A stretch of DNA of 64,000 nt from Nakamurella sp. A5-74 (GCF_040438885.1 NZ_CP159218.1:3782001-3846000); one strand, 5' to 3'. Shown: positions 45,679-54,437, numbered from the stretch's first letter. Notes: generated by a model from the letters alone, not told the origin. Numbers and translations: made by a program.

Positions 45679-46458
45679 TCAGACCAGCCGCTGGGCGGCC
45701 AGGTACTCGGCAATCGCCTTGCCTGCGTTGCCGTCGTCGGTGATCTTCTGCCCGGCGCTGCGCGGCGGACGCGGGATTCCGTCGACCACCTGGGTCGAGG
45801 CACCGGCCAGGCCGACGGTCGCGAGGTCGAGCCCGAGGTCGGCGGCTGACAGCGTGGTCACCGGCTTCTTCTTGGCCGACATGATGCCCTTGAAGTTCGG
45901 GTAGCGCGGTTCACCGACCTTCTCGTTGACCGAGACGACGGCCGGCAGCGATGCGGTCACCTCGCTGTAGCCGGCGTCCATCACCCGCTCTGCGGTGATG
46001 GTGGTGCCGTCGATCTCGATCGTCCGGACGGAGGTGACCGCCGGCAGTCCGAGACGCTCGGCCAGCATGGCGGGCACCGAGCCGGTGCGACCGTCGGTGG
46101 CTTCGTTGCCGGTGATGATGAGATCGACCGACAGGGTCGCCAGTGCCGCGGCCAGCGCTGCGGAAGTGCCGAGCGCGTCGGAGCCGGCGAGTCCGTCATC
46201 GACGATGTGCACGGCCTTGTCCGCACCCATCGCGAGTCCCTTGCGCAGCACGTCGGTGGCCGAGGCCGGTCCGAGCGTGACGACGGTGACCTCACCGCCG
46301 TGCTTCTCCTTGAGCTGCAGGGCGATCTCGACGCCCTTGGTGTCGATCTCGTCGATCACCTGATCGGATGCTGCGCGGTCCTGGACCCAGGTGTCGGTGG
46401 TCAGCTTGCGGACCCCGTAGGTGTCGGGGACCTGCTTGACGAGAACAGCGATATCCAT
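45679..46458 (-). CDS. etfB: Electron transfer flavoprotein beta subunit
   Basis: A 259-residue EtfB. MDIAVLVKQVPDTYGVRKL at the start, IDEIDTKGVEIALQLKEKHGG, GADKAVHIVDD and ITGNEATDGRTGSVPAMLAE (AMP-binding region) are typical. It forms the heterodimer with EtfA. The ATG at 46458 has AAAGGAG upstream; the longer frame is rejected. Confidence 0.95.
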   Translation of the reverse strand: MDIAVLVKQVPDTYGVRKLTTDTWVQDRAASDQVIDEIDTKGVEIALQLKEKHGGEVTVVTLGPASATDVLRKGLAMGADKAVHIVDDGLAGSDALGTSAALAAALATLSVDLIITGNEATDGRTGSVPAMLAERLGLPAVTSVRTIEIDGTTITAERVMDAGYSEVTASLPAVVSVNEKVGEPRYPNFKGIMSAKKKPVTTLSAADLGLDLATVGLAGASTQVVDGIPRPPRSAGQKITDDGNAGKAIAEYLAAQRLV

Positions 46459-46579
46459 GAGGTTCTTCGCTCCTTTGCGCGATCGTGCGTCGCCTTCGTT
46501 GTTACTGGTCGGTAGGCAGTTGGTGCAAGCAGGCTGGCTGTGCGTTCCCTCACCCACGCTGCGAGGGATTGCACGGGAG

Positions 46580-47425
46580 TCACTCGTGGGTGAAGGTGGC
46601 CGGACGCTTCTCGACGAAGGCCGCCATCCCTTCCTTCTGATCGTGCGTGGCGAACGTGGCGTGGAAGACGCGGCGCTCCAGCCGGAGACCCTCCGCCAGG
46701 GTCGTCTCGAATGCTCCGTTCACGACCTCCTTCGCCATCGCAGCGATCGGCCCGCTGTAGGAGGCAATGGTGGTGGCGGTGGCCAGCGCGTCGTCCAGCA
46801 GATCGGCGACCGGCACGATGCGGGCGACGAGCCCGGCCCGCTCGGCCTCCTCCGCCTTCATGGTCCGGCCGGTGAGGATGAGCTCCATCGCCTTGGCCTT
46901 GCCGATCGCCCGGGTCAGGCGCTGGGAGCCGCCGATCCCAGGGATGACGCCCAGCTTGATCTCCGGCTGCCCGAAGACCGCGGTGTCGGAGGCCAGGATG
47001 AAGTCACACATCATCGCCAGCTCGCAGCCACCGCCGAGGGCATACCCGGACACGGCAGCGATGATCGGCGTCCGTAGTCGGGTGAGGTCGTCCCACCGTC
47101 CGAACAGGTCATCGGTGTAGACCTCCGGATACCCCAACGGCTGCATCTCCTTGATGTCCGCGCCGGCCGCGAAGGCCTTCTCGGAGCCGGTGATGACGAT
47201 GGCGCCGATGTCCGGGTCCGCGTCGAAAGCCGCTGCGGCACTGACGACCTCGTGCATGAGGCGGCTGTTGAGCGCATTGAGCGCCTTCGGGCGATCCAGG
47301 GTGATCAGACCGACCCGGGCCGCTTTATCAGGTCGGCTCACGGTGATGGTCTCGAAGTCGTTGGGGGGCAATTCGGTCTCGGACACGATCCTCCTCGGGT
47401 TCTTCTCACTGATCTCTTCGGCCAC
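46580..47425 (-). CDS. Enoyl-CoA hydratase (crotonase family)
   Basis: A 281-residue crotonase. [11 protein letters not shown] contributes the oxyanion hole, and [15 protein letters not shown] and [20 protein letters not shown] carry the two catalytic glutamates of true hydratases. It hydrates enoyl-CoA in beta-oxidation or branched-chain catabolism. The start is GTG 47425. It follows the acyl-CoA dehydrogenase by 23 bases, forming a dehydrogenase-hydratase-etf block. The N-terminal 30 residues are longer than usual. Confidence 0.93.
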   Translation of the reverse strand: MAEEISEKNPRRIVSETELPPNDFETITVSRPDKAARVGLITLDRPKALNALNSRLMHEVVSAAAAFDADPDIGAIVITGSEKAFAAGADIKEMQPLGYPEVYTDDLFGRWDDLTRLRTPIIAAVSGYALGGGCELAMMCDFILASDTAVFGQPEIKLGVIPGIGGSQRLTRAIGKAKAMELILTGRTMKAEEAERAGLVARIVPVADLLDDALATATTIASYSGPIAAMAKEVVNGAFETTLAEGLRLERRVFHATFATHDQKEGMAAFVEKRPATFTHE

Positions 47426-47448
47426 GCCCGTCCTGCGACGGGCCCGGG

Positions 47449-48588
47449 TCAGCGGGTCGGGATCAGACTGCGGGCGATGACGACCTGCATGATCTCGTTC
47501 GTACCTTCGAGGATCTGGTGCACGCGCAGGTCGCGGACAATCTTCTCGATGCCGTACTCGGCCAGATAACCGTAGCCACCGTGGATCTGCAGCGCAGCGT
47601 TGGCCACCTCGAACCCACTGTCGGTGGCGAACTTCTTGGCCATCGCGCAGAGGGCCACCTTGTCCGGGTGGTTGCTGTCCAGCATCTCAGCGGCCCGGTA
47701 CAGCAGCAGCTGAGCTGCTTCGAGCTTGGTCGCCATGTCCGCGAGGGTGAACTGGATGCTCTGCAGGCGGTCGATCGGCGCACCGAACGCCTCGCGTTCG
47801 GAGGCGTACCGCAGGGCTGCTTCGAAGGCGCCGCGAGCCCCGCCGAGCGAGGACGCTGCGATGTTCAACCGGCCGCCGTTGAGACCACTCATCGCGATCT
47901 TGAAGCCCTGCCCCTCCACGCCGATCAGGGCGCTCACCGGGATCCGGCAGTCCTGCATGATCACCTGGCGGGTCGGCTGGCAGTTCCAGCCCATCTTGTG
48001 TTCGTTGGGCCCGAACGAGAGGCCCGCGGCGCCGTCCTCGACGATGAATGCGCTGATCCCCCTGGCACCGTCGTCGGAGGTCCTGGCCATCACCAGGTAG
48101 ACCTGGGTCGAGCCGGCGCCGGAGATGAACTGCTTCACTCCGTTGAGCACGTAGTGGTCGCCGTCGCGGACCGCGCGGGTGCTGAGCGCCGCGGCATCGG
48201 AGCCGGCCCCCGGCTCGGTGAGGCAGTAGGACCCGAGCGACTGCATCGCGGACATCGCCGGTAGGTATTTGGCCTGCTGCTCCTCGTTGCCGAAGGCGTC
48301 GATCATCCACGCGACCATGTTGTGGATCGAGATGTAGGAGGCCAGTGCCGGATCACCGGTCGCGAGCGCTTCGATGATGAGCGCCGCATCGAGCCGGCTC
48401 AGTCCCGATCCGCCCGACGACTCGCGGACGTACATCCCGCCCATCCCCAGCTCGCCGGCCTTCGCCAGGACGTCCACCGGGAAGTGCTTGGTGCGATCCC
48501 ACTCGGCGGCATTCGGCACCAGGAACTCGGCAGAGAACTGACGGGCCACGGCGCGCAGCTCGCGCTGGTCGGCGGTGAGATCGAACAC
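47449..48588 (-). CDS. Acyl-CoA dehydrogenase (isobutyryl/short-branched type)
   Basis: A 379-residue flavoprotein. [14 protein letters not shown] binds [21 protein letters not shown] lies in the mid domain, and [29 protein letters not shown] is split across the C-terminal helix with the catalytic Glu region. It resembles isobutyryl-CoA dehydrogenases of valine degradation. GTG 48588 is chosen because GGAGGA lies five bases upstream and [10 protein letters not shown] is the usual start; the longer frame to 48645 is rejected. Confidence 0.92.
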   Translation of the reverse strand: MFDLTADQRELRAVARQFSAEFLVPNAAEWDRTKHFPVDVLAKAGELGMGGMYVRESSGGSGLSRLDAALIIEALATGDPALASYISIHNMVAWMIDAFGNEEQQAKYLPAMSAMQSLGSYCLTEPGAGSDAAALSTRAVRDGDHYVLNGVKQFISGAGSTQVYLVMARTSDDGARGISAFIVEDGAAGLSFGPNEHKMGWNCQPTRQVIMQDCRIPVSALIGVEGQGFKIAMSGLNGGRLNIAASSLGGARGAFEAALRYASEREAFGAPIDRLQSIQFTLADMATKLEAAQLLLYRAAEMLDSNHPDKVALCAMAKKFATDSGFEVANAALQIHGGYGYLAEYGIEKIVRDLRVHQILEGTNEIMQVVIARSLIPTR

Positions 48589-48623
48589 GGGGTCCTCCGT
48601 TGGTCCAGTGATGAGGTCGGACC

Positions 48624-48653
48624 CCGCGGATACGCGGAGATCCAACTGTTGGA
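48624..48653. promoter_or_regulatory. Palindromic operator candidates upstream of acyl-CoA dehydrogenase
   Basis: TCCAAC-T-GTTGGA (48641-48653) is a perfect 13-base palindrome, and CCGCG-GATA-CGCGG (48624-48637) precedes it. They lie 36-65 bases upstream of the dehydrogenase start and suit a TetR- or GntR-type regulator. No regulator is adjacent. The rest of the 320-base divergent gap 48589-48908 holds the ECF promoter at 48818 and no gene. Confidence 0.4.
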
Positions 48654-48817
48654 CATCCTACTATTTCTGGGACCAGGTGGCGGCGGGTCGCGGATCGATC
48701 CCGTCACACCGCAGGCCCAGCCGTCGGCGCGGGTGGGCAGCGCAGGGGAACAGGCACGCCTGCTGCCGATCGCCGTCCGGGCGCGCAGCAGTCCCGAACC
48801 ACCCCCTGACGCCTGTT

Positions 48818-48842
48818 GAACACTTCTGGGCGCCGCTGCGTA
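48818..48842 (+). promoter_or_regulatory. ECF-type promoter upstream of the sigma factor gene
   Basis: GAACAC (48818-48823), a 15-base spacer and CGTA (48839-48842) have the -35 AAC / -10 CGT form of ECF promoters. The identical pair with identical spacing is at 50132-50156, and the flanking bases (GTTGAACACTTC, then CGAGCACC) are also conserved. This indicates autoregulation by the sigma factor that follows. Confidence 0.7.
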
Positions 48843-48908
48843 TCCACATCCGAGCACCTATGTCCGGAACACCTCCGGAGACGTCGACCCACCCGGAGGA
48901 GGGCGAGC

Positions 48909-49460
48909 ATGCGTGTCCGCAGCATCCTGCGCGCCCAGGCCGCCGGCTCCCGGCTCGATGACCCGCAGGCCCTCCGCGCGGCCTACGACGCGCACGGCAG
49001 TGAGCTGTACCGCTTCGCCCGCCGCCAACTGGGCGACGACGGAGCCGCCCAGGACGTCGTCCAGGAAGTGTTCCTCCGGGCCTGGCGCTCGTCGTCGTCG
49101 TTCGATCCCGAGGTTGCCAGCCTGCGCGTCTGGCTCTACGCCATCGCCCGGAACGCGGTGATCGACGAAGCGCGCCGGCGCTCGGTGCGTCCGATCAGCG
49201 CCGACACCCCGATCGACGACCAGGTCGCCTCCACCCTGCGGATCGACGATCTCGTCCTGGACAGGTGGATCGTCGAGGAAGCGCTGCGCAAGATCAGCCC
49301 CGAGCACCGGGCCGTGATCGTCGAGGTCCACCTCCGCGGCCGGTCCGCGAGCGAAGTGGCCGGAGAATGGGGCGTTCCGCCCGGCACGATCCGCTCGCGG
49401 GTGTTCTATGCACTGAAGTCCTTGAAGCTGGCAATGGACGAGATGGGAGTCGAGCCGTGA
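48909..49460 (+). CDS. ECF RNA polymerase sigma factor
   Basis: A 183-residue sigma-70 protein with only region 2 (about 23-92: ELYRFARRQLGD, DVVQEVFLRAWR, LYAIARNAVIDEARR) and region 4 (about 118-172: ISPEHRAVIVEVHLRGRSASE, PPGTIRSRVFYALK). The ATG at 48909 has GGAGGAGGG upstream. Its TGA overlaps the GTG of the anti-sigma gene. Target promoters are likely GAACAC-15-CGTA, present before itself and before the CHRD gene. The stimulus is unknown. Confidence 0.92.
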   Translation: MRVRSILRAQAAGSRLDDPQALRAAYDAHGSELYRFARRQLGDDGAAQDVVQEVFLRAWRSSSSFDPEVASLRVWLYAIARNAVIDEARRRSVRPISADTPIDDQVASTLRIDDLVLDRWIVEEALRKISPEHRAVIVEVHLRGRSASEVAGEWGVPPGTIRSRVFYALKSLKLAMDEMGVEP

Positions 49461-50113
49461 ACGAGAGCACCCACCGTGCGCTGAGGGAGTCGCTCGGCTG
49501 GCTGGCGCTGGGACGCGTCGACGACGCCGAGCGCGCGCGTATCGAAGCCCACCTCGACGGCTGCACCGCATGCCGCGCGGAGCTCGCCGATCTGCAGGCC
49601 ACGACCCGCCGACTCGAGCTCGTCGATGTCGATCGTCTCGAGGAACTGCCGGCTCCCCCGGCGGACCTGGGGGATCGGGTCATCGCCGCGGCCCTGCGCT
49701 CCGGCAGTCCCCGTCGTCGAACAGGCTGGCTGGTGGCGGCTGCGGCCGCCGTCGTACTCGGGCTCGGCGGGGTCGGCGGCTGGCTCCTCCGACCGGTGCC
49801 GGCAACGGTGGCAGTCCCGCTCGAACTGGTCGCCGTGACATCGAACGATGATGCCGTGCGAGCGAGCGCCGAACTCATCCCGCACACCTGGGGGGTCGAG
49901 ATCCAGCTCACCGCAACAGGTTTTTCCTCCGGAGAACGCTACACCGTTGAGGTGCTCTCGGCCGACGGCACGCGTCCTGGTGCCGGAGCCTTCATCGGCG
50001 TGGGCGAGCGCAGCATGCACTGCAACCTGAACTCCCCCGTGCTGCGCTCGGACGCGACCGGTTTCCGCGTCCTGGACGACAGCGGCGCCGTGGTGGTCTC
50101 CAGCTCGTTCTGA
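49457..50113 (+). CDS. Membrane anti-sigma factor with zinc motif
   Basis: A 218-residue protein. The N-terminal anti-sigma domain has H32-xxx-C36-xx-C39 (HLDGCTACRAEL), one membrane helix at about 91-112 and a C-terminal extracytoplasmic beta domain of about 105 residues. Such proteins sequester the partner sigma until an envelope signal releases it. GTG 49457 is coupled to the sigma stop. The outer domain (EIQLTATGFSSGERYTVEV) is not recognised as a known sensor. Confidence 0.88.
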   Translation: MNESTHRALRESLGWLALGRVDDAERARIEAHLDGCTACRAELADLQATTRRLELVDVDRLEELPAPPADLGDRVIAAALRSGSPRRRTGWLVAAAAAVVLGLGGVGGWLLRPVPATVAVPLELVAVTSNDDAVRASAELIPHTWGVEIQLTATGFSSGERYTVEVLSADGTRPGAGAFIGVGERSMHCNLNSPVLRSDATGFRVLDDSGAVVVSSSF

Positions 50114-50131
50114 TTTCTTCTGCCGACGGTT

Positions 50132-50156
50132 GAACACTTCCGGGTTCGCTTCCGTA
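50132..50156 (+). promoter_or_regulatory. ECF-type promoter upstream of the CHRD gene
   Basis: GAACAC (50132-50137), 15 bases, CGTA (50153-50156), the same as at 48818-48842. It lies in the 82-base gap between the anti-sigma stop and the CHRD start, giving the surface protein and sortase their own sigma-dependent transcript. Confidence 0.7.
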
Positions 50157-50195
50157 GTCACCGATGTCAACCACCGAGCACCATCAGGAGGCATC

Positions 50196-50906
50196 ATGAT
50201 CGCCAGCAGGACTCGAGCGGTTCTCTGCTCAGCAGCAGCACTCGCATTCGGAGCGGCCTTCGTTCCCATCGGCACGGCCAGTGCCGAAACCATGGTGGCA
50301 GAACCGGATTCGTTCACCTCTGCCTTCACTGCGATGGCCACCCCGGACATGGTGATCAATCCGGACGGCGTCCTCACTCCCGGCACCGCAGGGGCCTGGG
50401 GCACGTTCAACTACCGGATCAACTCGGATCTGGACGTGATCTGTTACGACATCACCGTCGAGGGGATCACCGCTCCGTTCCAGAGCCCCGCCAAGACCGC
50501 GACGCACATCCACCAGGCACCGGCCGGCAAGCCCGGACCGCCGCGGATCGCGTTCCCGAACCCGATCGAGCAGCCGAGTGGGGCCTTCCAGTCCAGCGGG
50601 TGCCTGAAGGGCCCGTTCACCACCGGGGTCAAGAACGTCGACACCGGGATCGACACCGGTGTGGGCTTCACCGTCCAGCAGATCGAAGATGATCCGGTGG
50701 CGTTCTTCACCGACACCCACACCAAGGCGAACCCGGTCGGCGCCGTCCGCGGTCAGCTGACCGCAGTGCCACTGGGCGGCGTCGAGACCGGTGCCGGTGG
50801 TACGGCGGCCGGTGACCCGGCCGAGCTCCCGCTGCTGCCGATCGGTGCCGGCCTTGCCGTCCTGCTCGGTGCCGGAGTGATGCTGCACCGCAAGGCAACG
50901 GCCTGA
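50196..50906 (+). CDS. CHRD-domain exported surface protein
   Basis: A 236-residue exported protein. The signal peptide (residues 1-30, cleavage likely after TASA) is followed by a CHRD domain with HIHQAPAGKPGP (104-115) and a cysteine pair (83 and 136). It ends with ELPLLPIG, a hydrophobic helix to about 231 and the basic tail HRKATA. That end looks like a cell-wall sorting signal although LPxTG is absent. The ATG at 50196 has AGGAGG. It is 2 bases upstream of the sortase gene, so it is the natural candidate substrate. Confidence 0.85.
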   Translation: MIASRTRAVLCSAAALAFGAAFVPIGTASAETMVAEPDSFTSAFTAMATPDMVINPDGVLTPGTAGAWGTFNYRINSDLDVICYDITVEGITAPFQSPAKTATHIHQAPAGKPGPPRIAFPNPIEQPSGAFQSSGCLKGPFTTGVKNVDTGIDTGVGFTVQQIEDDPVAFFTDTHTKANPVGAVRGQLTAVPLGGVETGAGGTAAGDPAELPLLPIGAGLAVLLGAGVMLHRKATA

Positions 50907-50908
50907 TC

Positions 50909-51697
50909 ATGGTGACGTCCGCCGACCGCCCCACTCCGGACAGGAGCGGTCGGCGGGCTCCCTTGGTGGCACTGCTGATGACGATCGTCCTGATCGGAAC
51001 CGGTTGCGCCGCCGACGGTGCTCGAGCGACCGACGGTGCTCGAGCGACCGACGGTGCTCGAGCGACGCAGAAGTCGAGACCTCGTCAGACCCTCGCCGAT
51101 CCGACCGAGGCTGGTCGAGCGACGCAGGAATCGAGAACCCGTTCGACCTCCACCGCCCCAGCAACCCCGTCGTCGGTGAGCGCTGACGCGTCGGACACCT
51201 CCGCTGCCCGGTCGACACCCACGCCCACCGGTCCCTCCGCTGCGTCCGTGAGCGTGCCCGCACCGGTGTCGCTGCGTGTCGACTCCATCGGTGTCTCGGA
51301 GCCCATCATCACTCTGGGGCTGACCGACCAGGGAGCGGCCGAGGTGCCGACCGACTACGCCAGGGCGGGGTGGTTCTCCGGCGGTGGCCGCCCGGGCACC
51401 ATCGGTCCGACCGTCATCCTCGGTCACGTCGACTCGAAGACCGGACCGGCCGTGTTCTTCCGACTGCGTGAGTTGCAGGTCGGCGCCGAGGTACGCCTCG
51501 GGCTGGCCGACGGCAGCAACGCCACCTACGCCATCACCGCCGTCGACAGCTACTCGAAGGACGACTTCCCCACCTTCGCCGTTTACGGAGCTACTCCGCG
51601 GGACGTCGTCAGGCTCGTGACCTGCGGCGGCGAATTCGACCGCGCCGCCGGCAGTTACACCGACAACATCGTGGTCACTGCCGACCGGATCGCCTGA
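50909..51697 (+). CDS. Class F sortase
   Basis: A 262-residue exported transpeptidase. One N-terminal hydrophobic segment (PLVALLMTIVLIGTG) is followed by a long low-complexity linker (about 33-115) and the sortase barrel with His173 (ILGHVDS), Cys239 (LVTCGG) and Arg245 (DRAAGSYTDN). The VTCGG context is typical of actinobacterial class F. The linker at residues 35-77 is encoded by copies of the dispersed intergenic repeat. It is co-transcribed with the CHRD protein under the presumed ECF promoter. Confidence 0.9.
   Translation: MVTSADRPTPDRSGRRAPLVALLMTIVLIGTGCAADGARATDGARATDGARATQKSRPRQTLADPTEAGRATQESRTRSTSTAPATPSSVSADASDTSAARSTPTPTGPSAASVSVPAPVSLRVDSIGVSEPIITLGLTDQGAAEVPTDYARAGWFSGGGRPGTIGPTVILGHVDSKTGPAVFFRLRELQVGAEVRLGLADGSNATYAITAVDSYSKDDFPTFAVYGATPRDVVRLVTCGGEFDRAAGSYTDNIVVTADRIA
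51013..51137 (+). repeat. Dispersed repeat embedded in the sortase coding sequence
   Basis: Three exact 18-bp units CGACGGTGCTCGAGCGAC (51013-51066) are followed by GCAGAAGTCGAGACC and, at 51112-51137, GGTCGAGCGACGCAGGAATC with GAGAACC. The units resemble the intergenic GGTCGAGCGA...GTCGAGACC repeats. In frame they encode DGARAT repeats and an Arg/Ser-rich stretch of the linker. Confidence 0.8.
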
Positions 51698-51710
51698 CGC
51701 AGCAGCACAT

Positions 51711-51902
51711 CTCGATCCGGACGGGATCTCGACTCCTCGTTCCTCGGTCGCTCGATCACGGAGAAGTGAGCCGGTCGAGCGCGTAACGGTGGTCGAGCGA
51801 GGCACGGTGGTCGAGCGAGGAACGGGTCGAGACCTCGTTGCAGCACAACCGGTTCCGAACACCATGGGATCTCGATGCGCTCGTTCCTCGCTTGCTCGGT
51901 CA
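51711..51902. repeat. Dispersed repeat cluster ending in an aminotransferase stop codon
   Basis: GATCTCGACTCCTCGTTCCT, GGTGGTCGAGCGAGGCACGG and TCGTTCCTCGCTTGCTCGGT are copies of the units at 39041-39395. The right-most copy's CCGGTGA (minus strand) provides the TGA of the 51900-53120 gene. It fills the gap after the sortase. Confidence 0.8.
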
Positions 51903-53120
51903 CCGGGCCCGGAACTTCCGCAACCCGGCGATCAGTCGGTCGACGTCGTCGTCCGAGGTGTAGGCCGCAACCCCCACTCGCAGGCCACCCTCGGCGGGCA
52001 GCCCCAGACGCTGCGCCGGCTCAAGGGCGTAGAACGTGCCGGACGGGGCCAGGACATCCTGTGCCGCAAGGAATGCAGATGCCTCCTGCATCGAGCTGCC
52101 GGGAAACGTGACCAGCAAGGTCGGGGTCCGGCTGCTCGCCCGGGAGTGCAGCACCGCACCCAGCTCGGCCAGTCCGGTTTCCAACCGTTCCCGCAGAGCG
52201 GTCTCCCGGTCGTCGAAGATCTCCAACGCCGTCACCAGCCGTGCACGTCGGGAGTCGCCTGCGCCCCAGGAAGCGATGAAATCGACCGCCGCCGTCGCGC
52301 CGGCCATGATCTCGTAGGGCAACGTGCCGAACTCGAACCGCTCGGGCACCACGTCCGTCGACGGCAGCAACTTGTCGGGGTGGATCGAGTCGAGCAGCTC
52401 CGGAGAGGCTGCGAGCACCCCGCAGTGCGGGCCGAAGAACTTGTACGGCGAGCAGACGAAGAAGTCGGCCCCGAGTGCGGGGACGTCGATCAGGGTGTGG
52501 GCCGCGGCATGCACCCCGTCGACGTACAGCAGCGCTCCGACCGCGTGCACCCGGTCAGCCACGGCAGCGATGTCGGGCCGGGTGCCGATCAGATTCGAGG
52601 CGGCGGTCACCGCGACGAGCCTGGTCCGCTCTCCGATCGCCGCGCCCATGCTCTCTGCATCGAGCTCGCCGGTCGCCGGGTCGATGTCGATCCATCGCAC
52701 GACGGCGCCGGCAGCCTCGGCCGCCTGCACCCATGGCCGGACGTTCGCATCGTGGTCGAGCCTGCTGACCAGCACCTCGTCGCCAGTCGTCCAGGTCTTC
52801 GCCAACGCCCGGGAGAAATCGTAGGTGAGCTGGGTCGCCGATCGTCCGTAGACGATCCCCCCGGCCGGCAGGGCCAGGAAGTCGGCATATGCCGCCCGGA
52901 AGGCACCGACGACGGCGTCGGCGTTGCGCTCCGAGCTGACCGAGGTCCCGCGATTCGACAGCGGACCGGTCAGGGTGTCGGCGATCGCCTGCCCGACCAC
53001 GGCCGGCGTCTGGGTGCCGCCCGGACCGTCGAAGTGCGCGATCCCCGACGCGAGCGAGGGGAACGCGGCACGGAAGGATCCGACCGAGAACGGGGTTGTG
53101 ACTGCTGCGGCTGTGCTCAT
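51900..53120 (-). CDS. PLP-dependent class V aminotransferase, cysteine-desulfurase-like
   Basis: A 406-residue fold-type I PLP enzyme. HFDGPGGTQTPAVVGQAI at the N-terminus, DGVHAAAHTLIDV (Asp201, His204) and CSPYKFFGPHCGVL with the PLP lysine Lys227 place it in the TIGR01976 desulfurase-like group. Its actual substrate is not known. The ATG at 53120 has GGAGGA upstream. The stop codon lies in an intergenic repeat, which may have replaced the original C-terminus. Confidence 0.88.
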   Translation of the reverse strand: MSTAAAVTTPFSVGSFRAAFPSLASGIAHFDGPGGTQTPAVVGQAIADTLTGPLSNRGTSVSSERNADAVVGAFRAAYADFLALPAGGIVYGRSATQLTYDFSRALAKTWTTGDEVLVSRLDHDANVRPWVQAAEAAGAVVRWIDIDPATGELDAESMGAAIGERTRLVAVTAASNLIGTRPDIAAVADRVHAVGALLYVDGVHAAAHTLIDVPALGADFFVCSPYKFFGPHCGVLAASPELLDSIHPDKLLPSTDVVPERFEFGTLPYEIMAGATAAVDFIASWGAGDSRRARLVTALEIFDDRETALRERLETGLAELGAVLHSRASSRTPTLLVTFPGSSMQEASAFLAAQDVLAPSGTFYALEPAQRLGLPAEGGLRVGVAAYTSDDDVDRLIAGLRKFRAR

Positions 53121-53218
53121 CTGGATCCTCCACGTCGGAAGTCCGGAGCGTATCGCCCAGACGCCCCTCGGGCTCGACCACCGCTCGGCCAGCACACCCC
53201 GACCGCAGGAGAACAGTC

Positions 53219-54262
53219 ATGCCTCGTCCCGGATTCCCGCTGCGCCGCCTCGGATTCCTCACCATCGGCCTCTTCGACGGGGCCGATCCGGGTCCCGGAC
53301 ACGAGAGCACGTTGCAGATCATCGAGCTGGGCGAACGGCTCGGGTTCGACAGCGCGTGGCTGCGTCACCGGCACCTGCAGTACGGCATCTCATCACCGAT
53401 CGCCATCATGGCCGCGGCCAGCCAGCGCACCAGCCGCATCGAACTCGGCACTGCCGTCACGCCGCTCGGCTGGGAGAACCCGCTGCGGCTCGCGGAAGAT
53501 CTCGCCACCGTCGACGTCCTCGCCGGTGGCCGGATCAACCCTGGTGTCAGCGTCGGGCCGCCGATGCAGTTCGACGCAGTCGAAGCCTCCCTCTACCCGG
53601 ACACCGCTGAGCAGGAGGACTTCAGCTACGAGCGGGTCCTGCGGCTCCAGAGGTTCCTGCGCGGCGACCGCGCGAGCACCTGTTCCGGGTCGCAGGGCAT
53701 CGAGACGTTCTCCGAACGAGTGGAGCCGCACTCCCCCGGGTTGGCCGATCGACTCTGGTACGGCGGGGCGAGCCGAGGGTCCACCCGGTGGGCGGGCGAG
53801 GTCGGCCTGAACCTGCTCACCAGCAGCGTTGTCCGGGCCGAGGACGGTCCGGTCGACGCCGACCGGGGGATCGATCTCTTCGACGCGATCCAGACCGAGC
53901 ACATCACCGGGTTCCGGGCCGGCCACCCTCTGGGTGAGTCCGCCCGCGTGTCCCAGGGCCTGGTCGTCATCCCCACGGATTCGGCGACCGCTGCCCAACG
54001 CGACAAGTACCACGCCTACGCCGCCGGACGATTGCCCCGGACGCGGCAACCGCAAGGGCCGGCACGAATGCTGTTCGCCCCCGACCTGGTCGGAACCTCG
54101 GACGAGATCGCCGAAATGCTCCACGCCCGCACGGCATTCGGACTGGTCGACGAGGTCGCGTTCGCACTGCCGTTCACCCTGGATCACGAGGACTACGTCC
54201 AGATCCTCACCGATCTGGCGACGGACCTGGGGCCCGCGCTGGGTTGGACCACACCGGCGTGA
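53219..54262 (+). CDS. LLM-class flavin-dependent monooxygenase
   Basis: A 347-residue luciferase-like protein. RLGFLTIGLFDGADPGPGHE, RLGFDSAWLRHRHLQYG, IELGTAVTPLGWENPLRLAE and ADRLWYGGASRGSTRWAGEV mark the FMN-type subgroup. The ATG at 53219 is preceded by AGGAG. It is divergent from the PLP enzyme with a 98-base gap. Substrate unknown. Confidence 0.88.
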   Translation: MPRPGFPLRRLGFLTIGLFDGADPGPGHESTLQIIELGERLGFDSAWLRHRHLQYGISSPIAIMAAASQRTSRIELGTAVTPLGWENPLRLAEDLATVDVLAGGRINPGVSVGPPMQFDAVEASLYPDTAEQEDFSYERVLRLQRFLRGDRASTCSGSQGIETFSERVEPHSPGLADRLWYGGASRGSTRWAGEVGLNLLTSSVVRAEDGPVDADRGIDLFDAIQTEHITGFRAGHPLGESARVSQGLVVIPTDSATAAQRDKYHAYAAGRLPRTRQPQGPARMLFAPDLVGTSDEIAEMLHARTAFGLVDEVAFALPFTLDHEDYVQILTDLATDLGPALGWTTPA

Positions 54263-54313
54263 CGAGCTCGCCGGTCGGCGCGCCCGCCGGGAACAAACCC
54301 GCGGACCGGGCAG

Positions 54314-54332
54314 ACCGGGCAGCGTGCCCGGT
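54314..54332 (+). terminator. Hairpin after the LLM monooxygenase gene
   Basis: ACCGGGCA-GCG-TGCCCGGT, a perfect 8-bp stem with a 3-base loop 52 bases after the stop. There is no T-tract, so the assignment is moderate. Confidence 0.55.
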
Positions 54333-54437
54333 GGGTGTGCGGCACAGGTTTGCCATCGGGCGCCGACGGGGACAACTGACGTGCACACGGGATCCACCGT
54401 CACCCGTCATTCTCGTCGAGACCAAGGACTTCCACCC

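Noticed and set aside
53829-54437. Long N-terminal extension of the 54438-55154 membrane protein
   Set aside because: The extension is Arg/Thr-rich, overlaps the LLM monooxygenase in another frame and lacks a ribosome site; ATG 54438 gives a normal protein.
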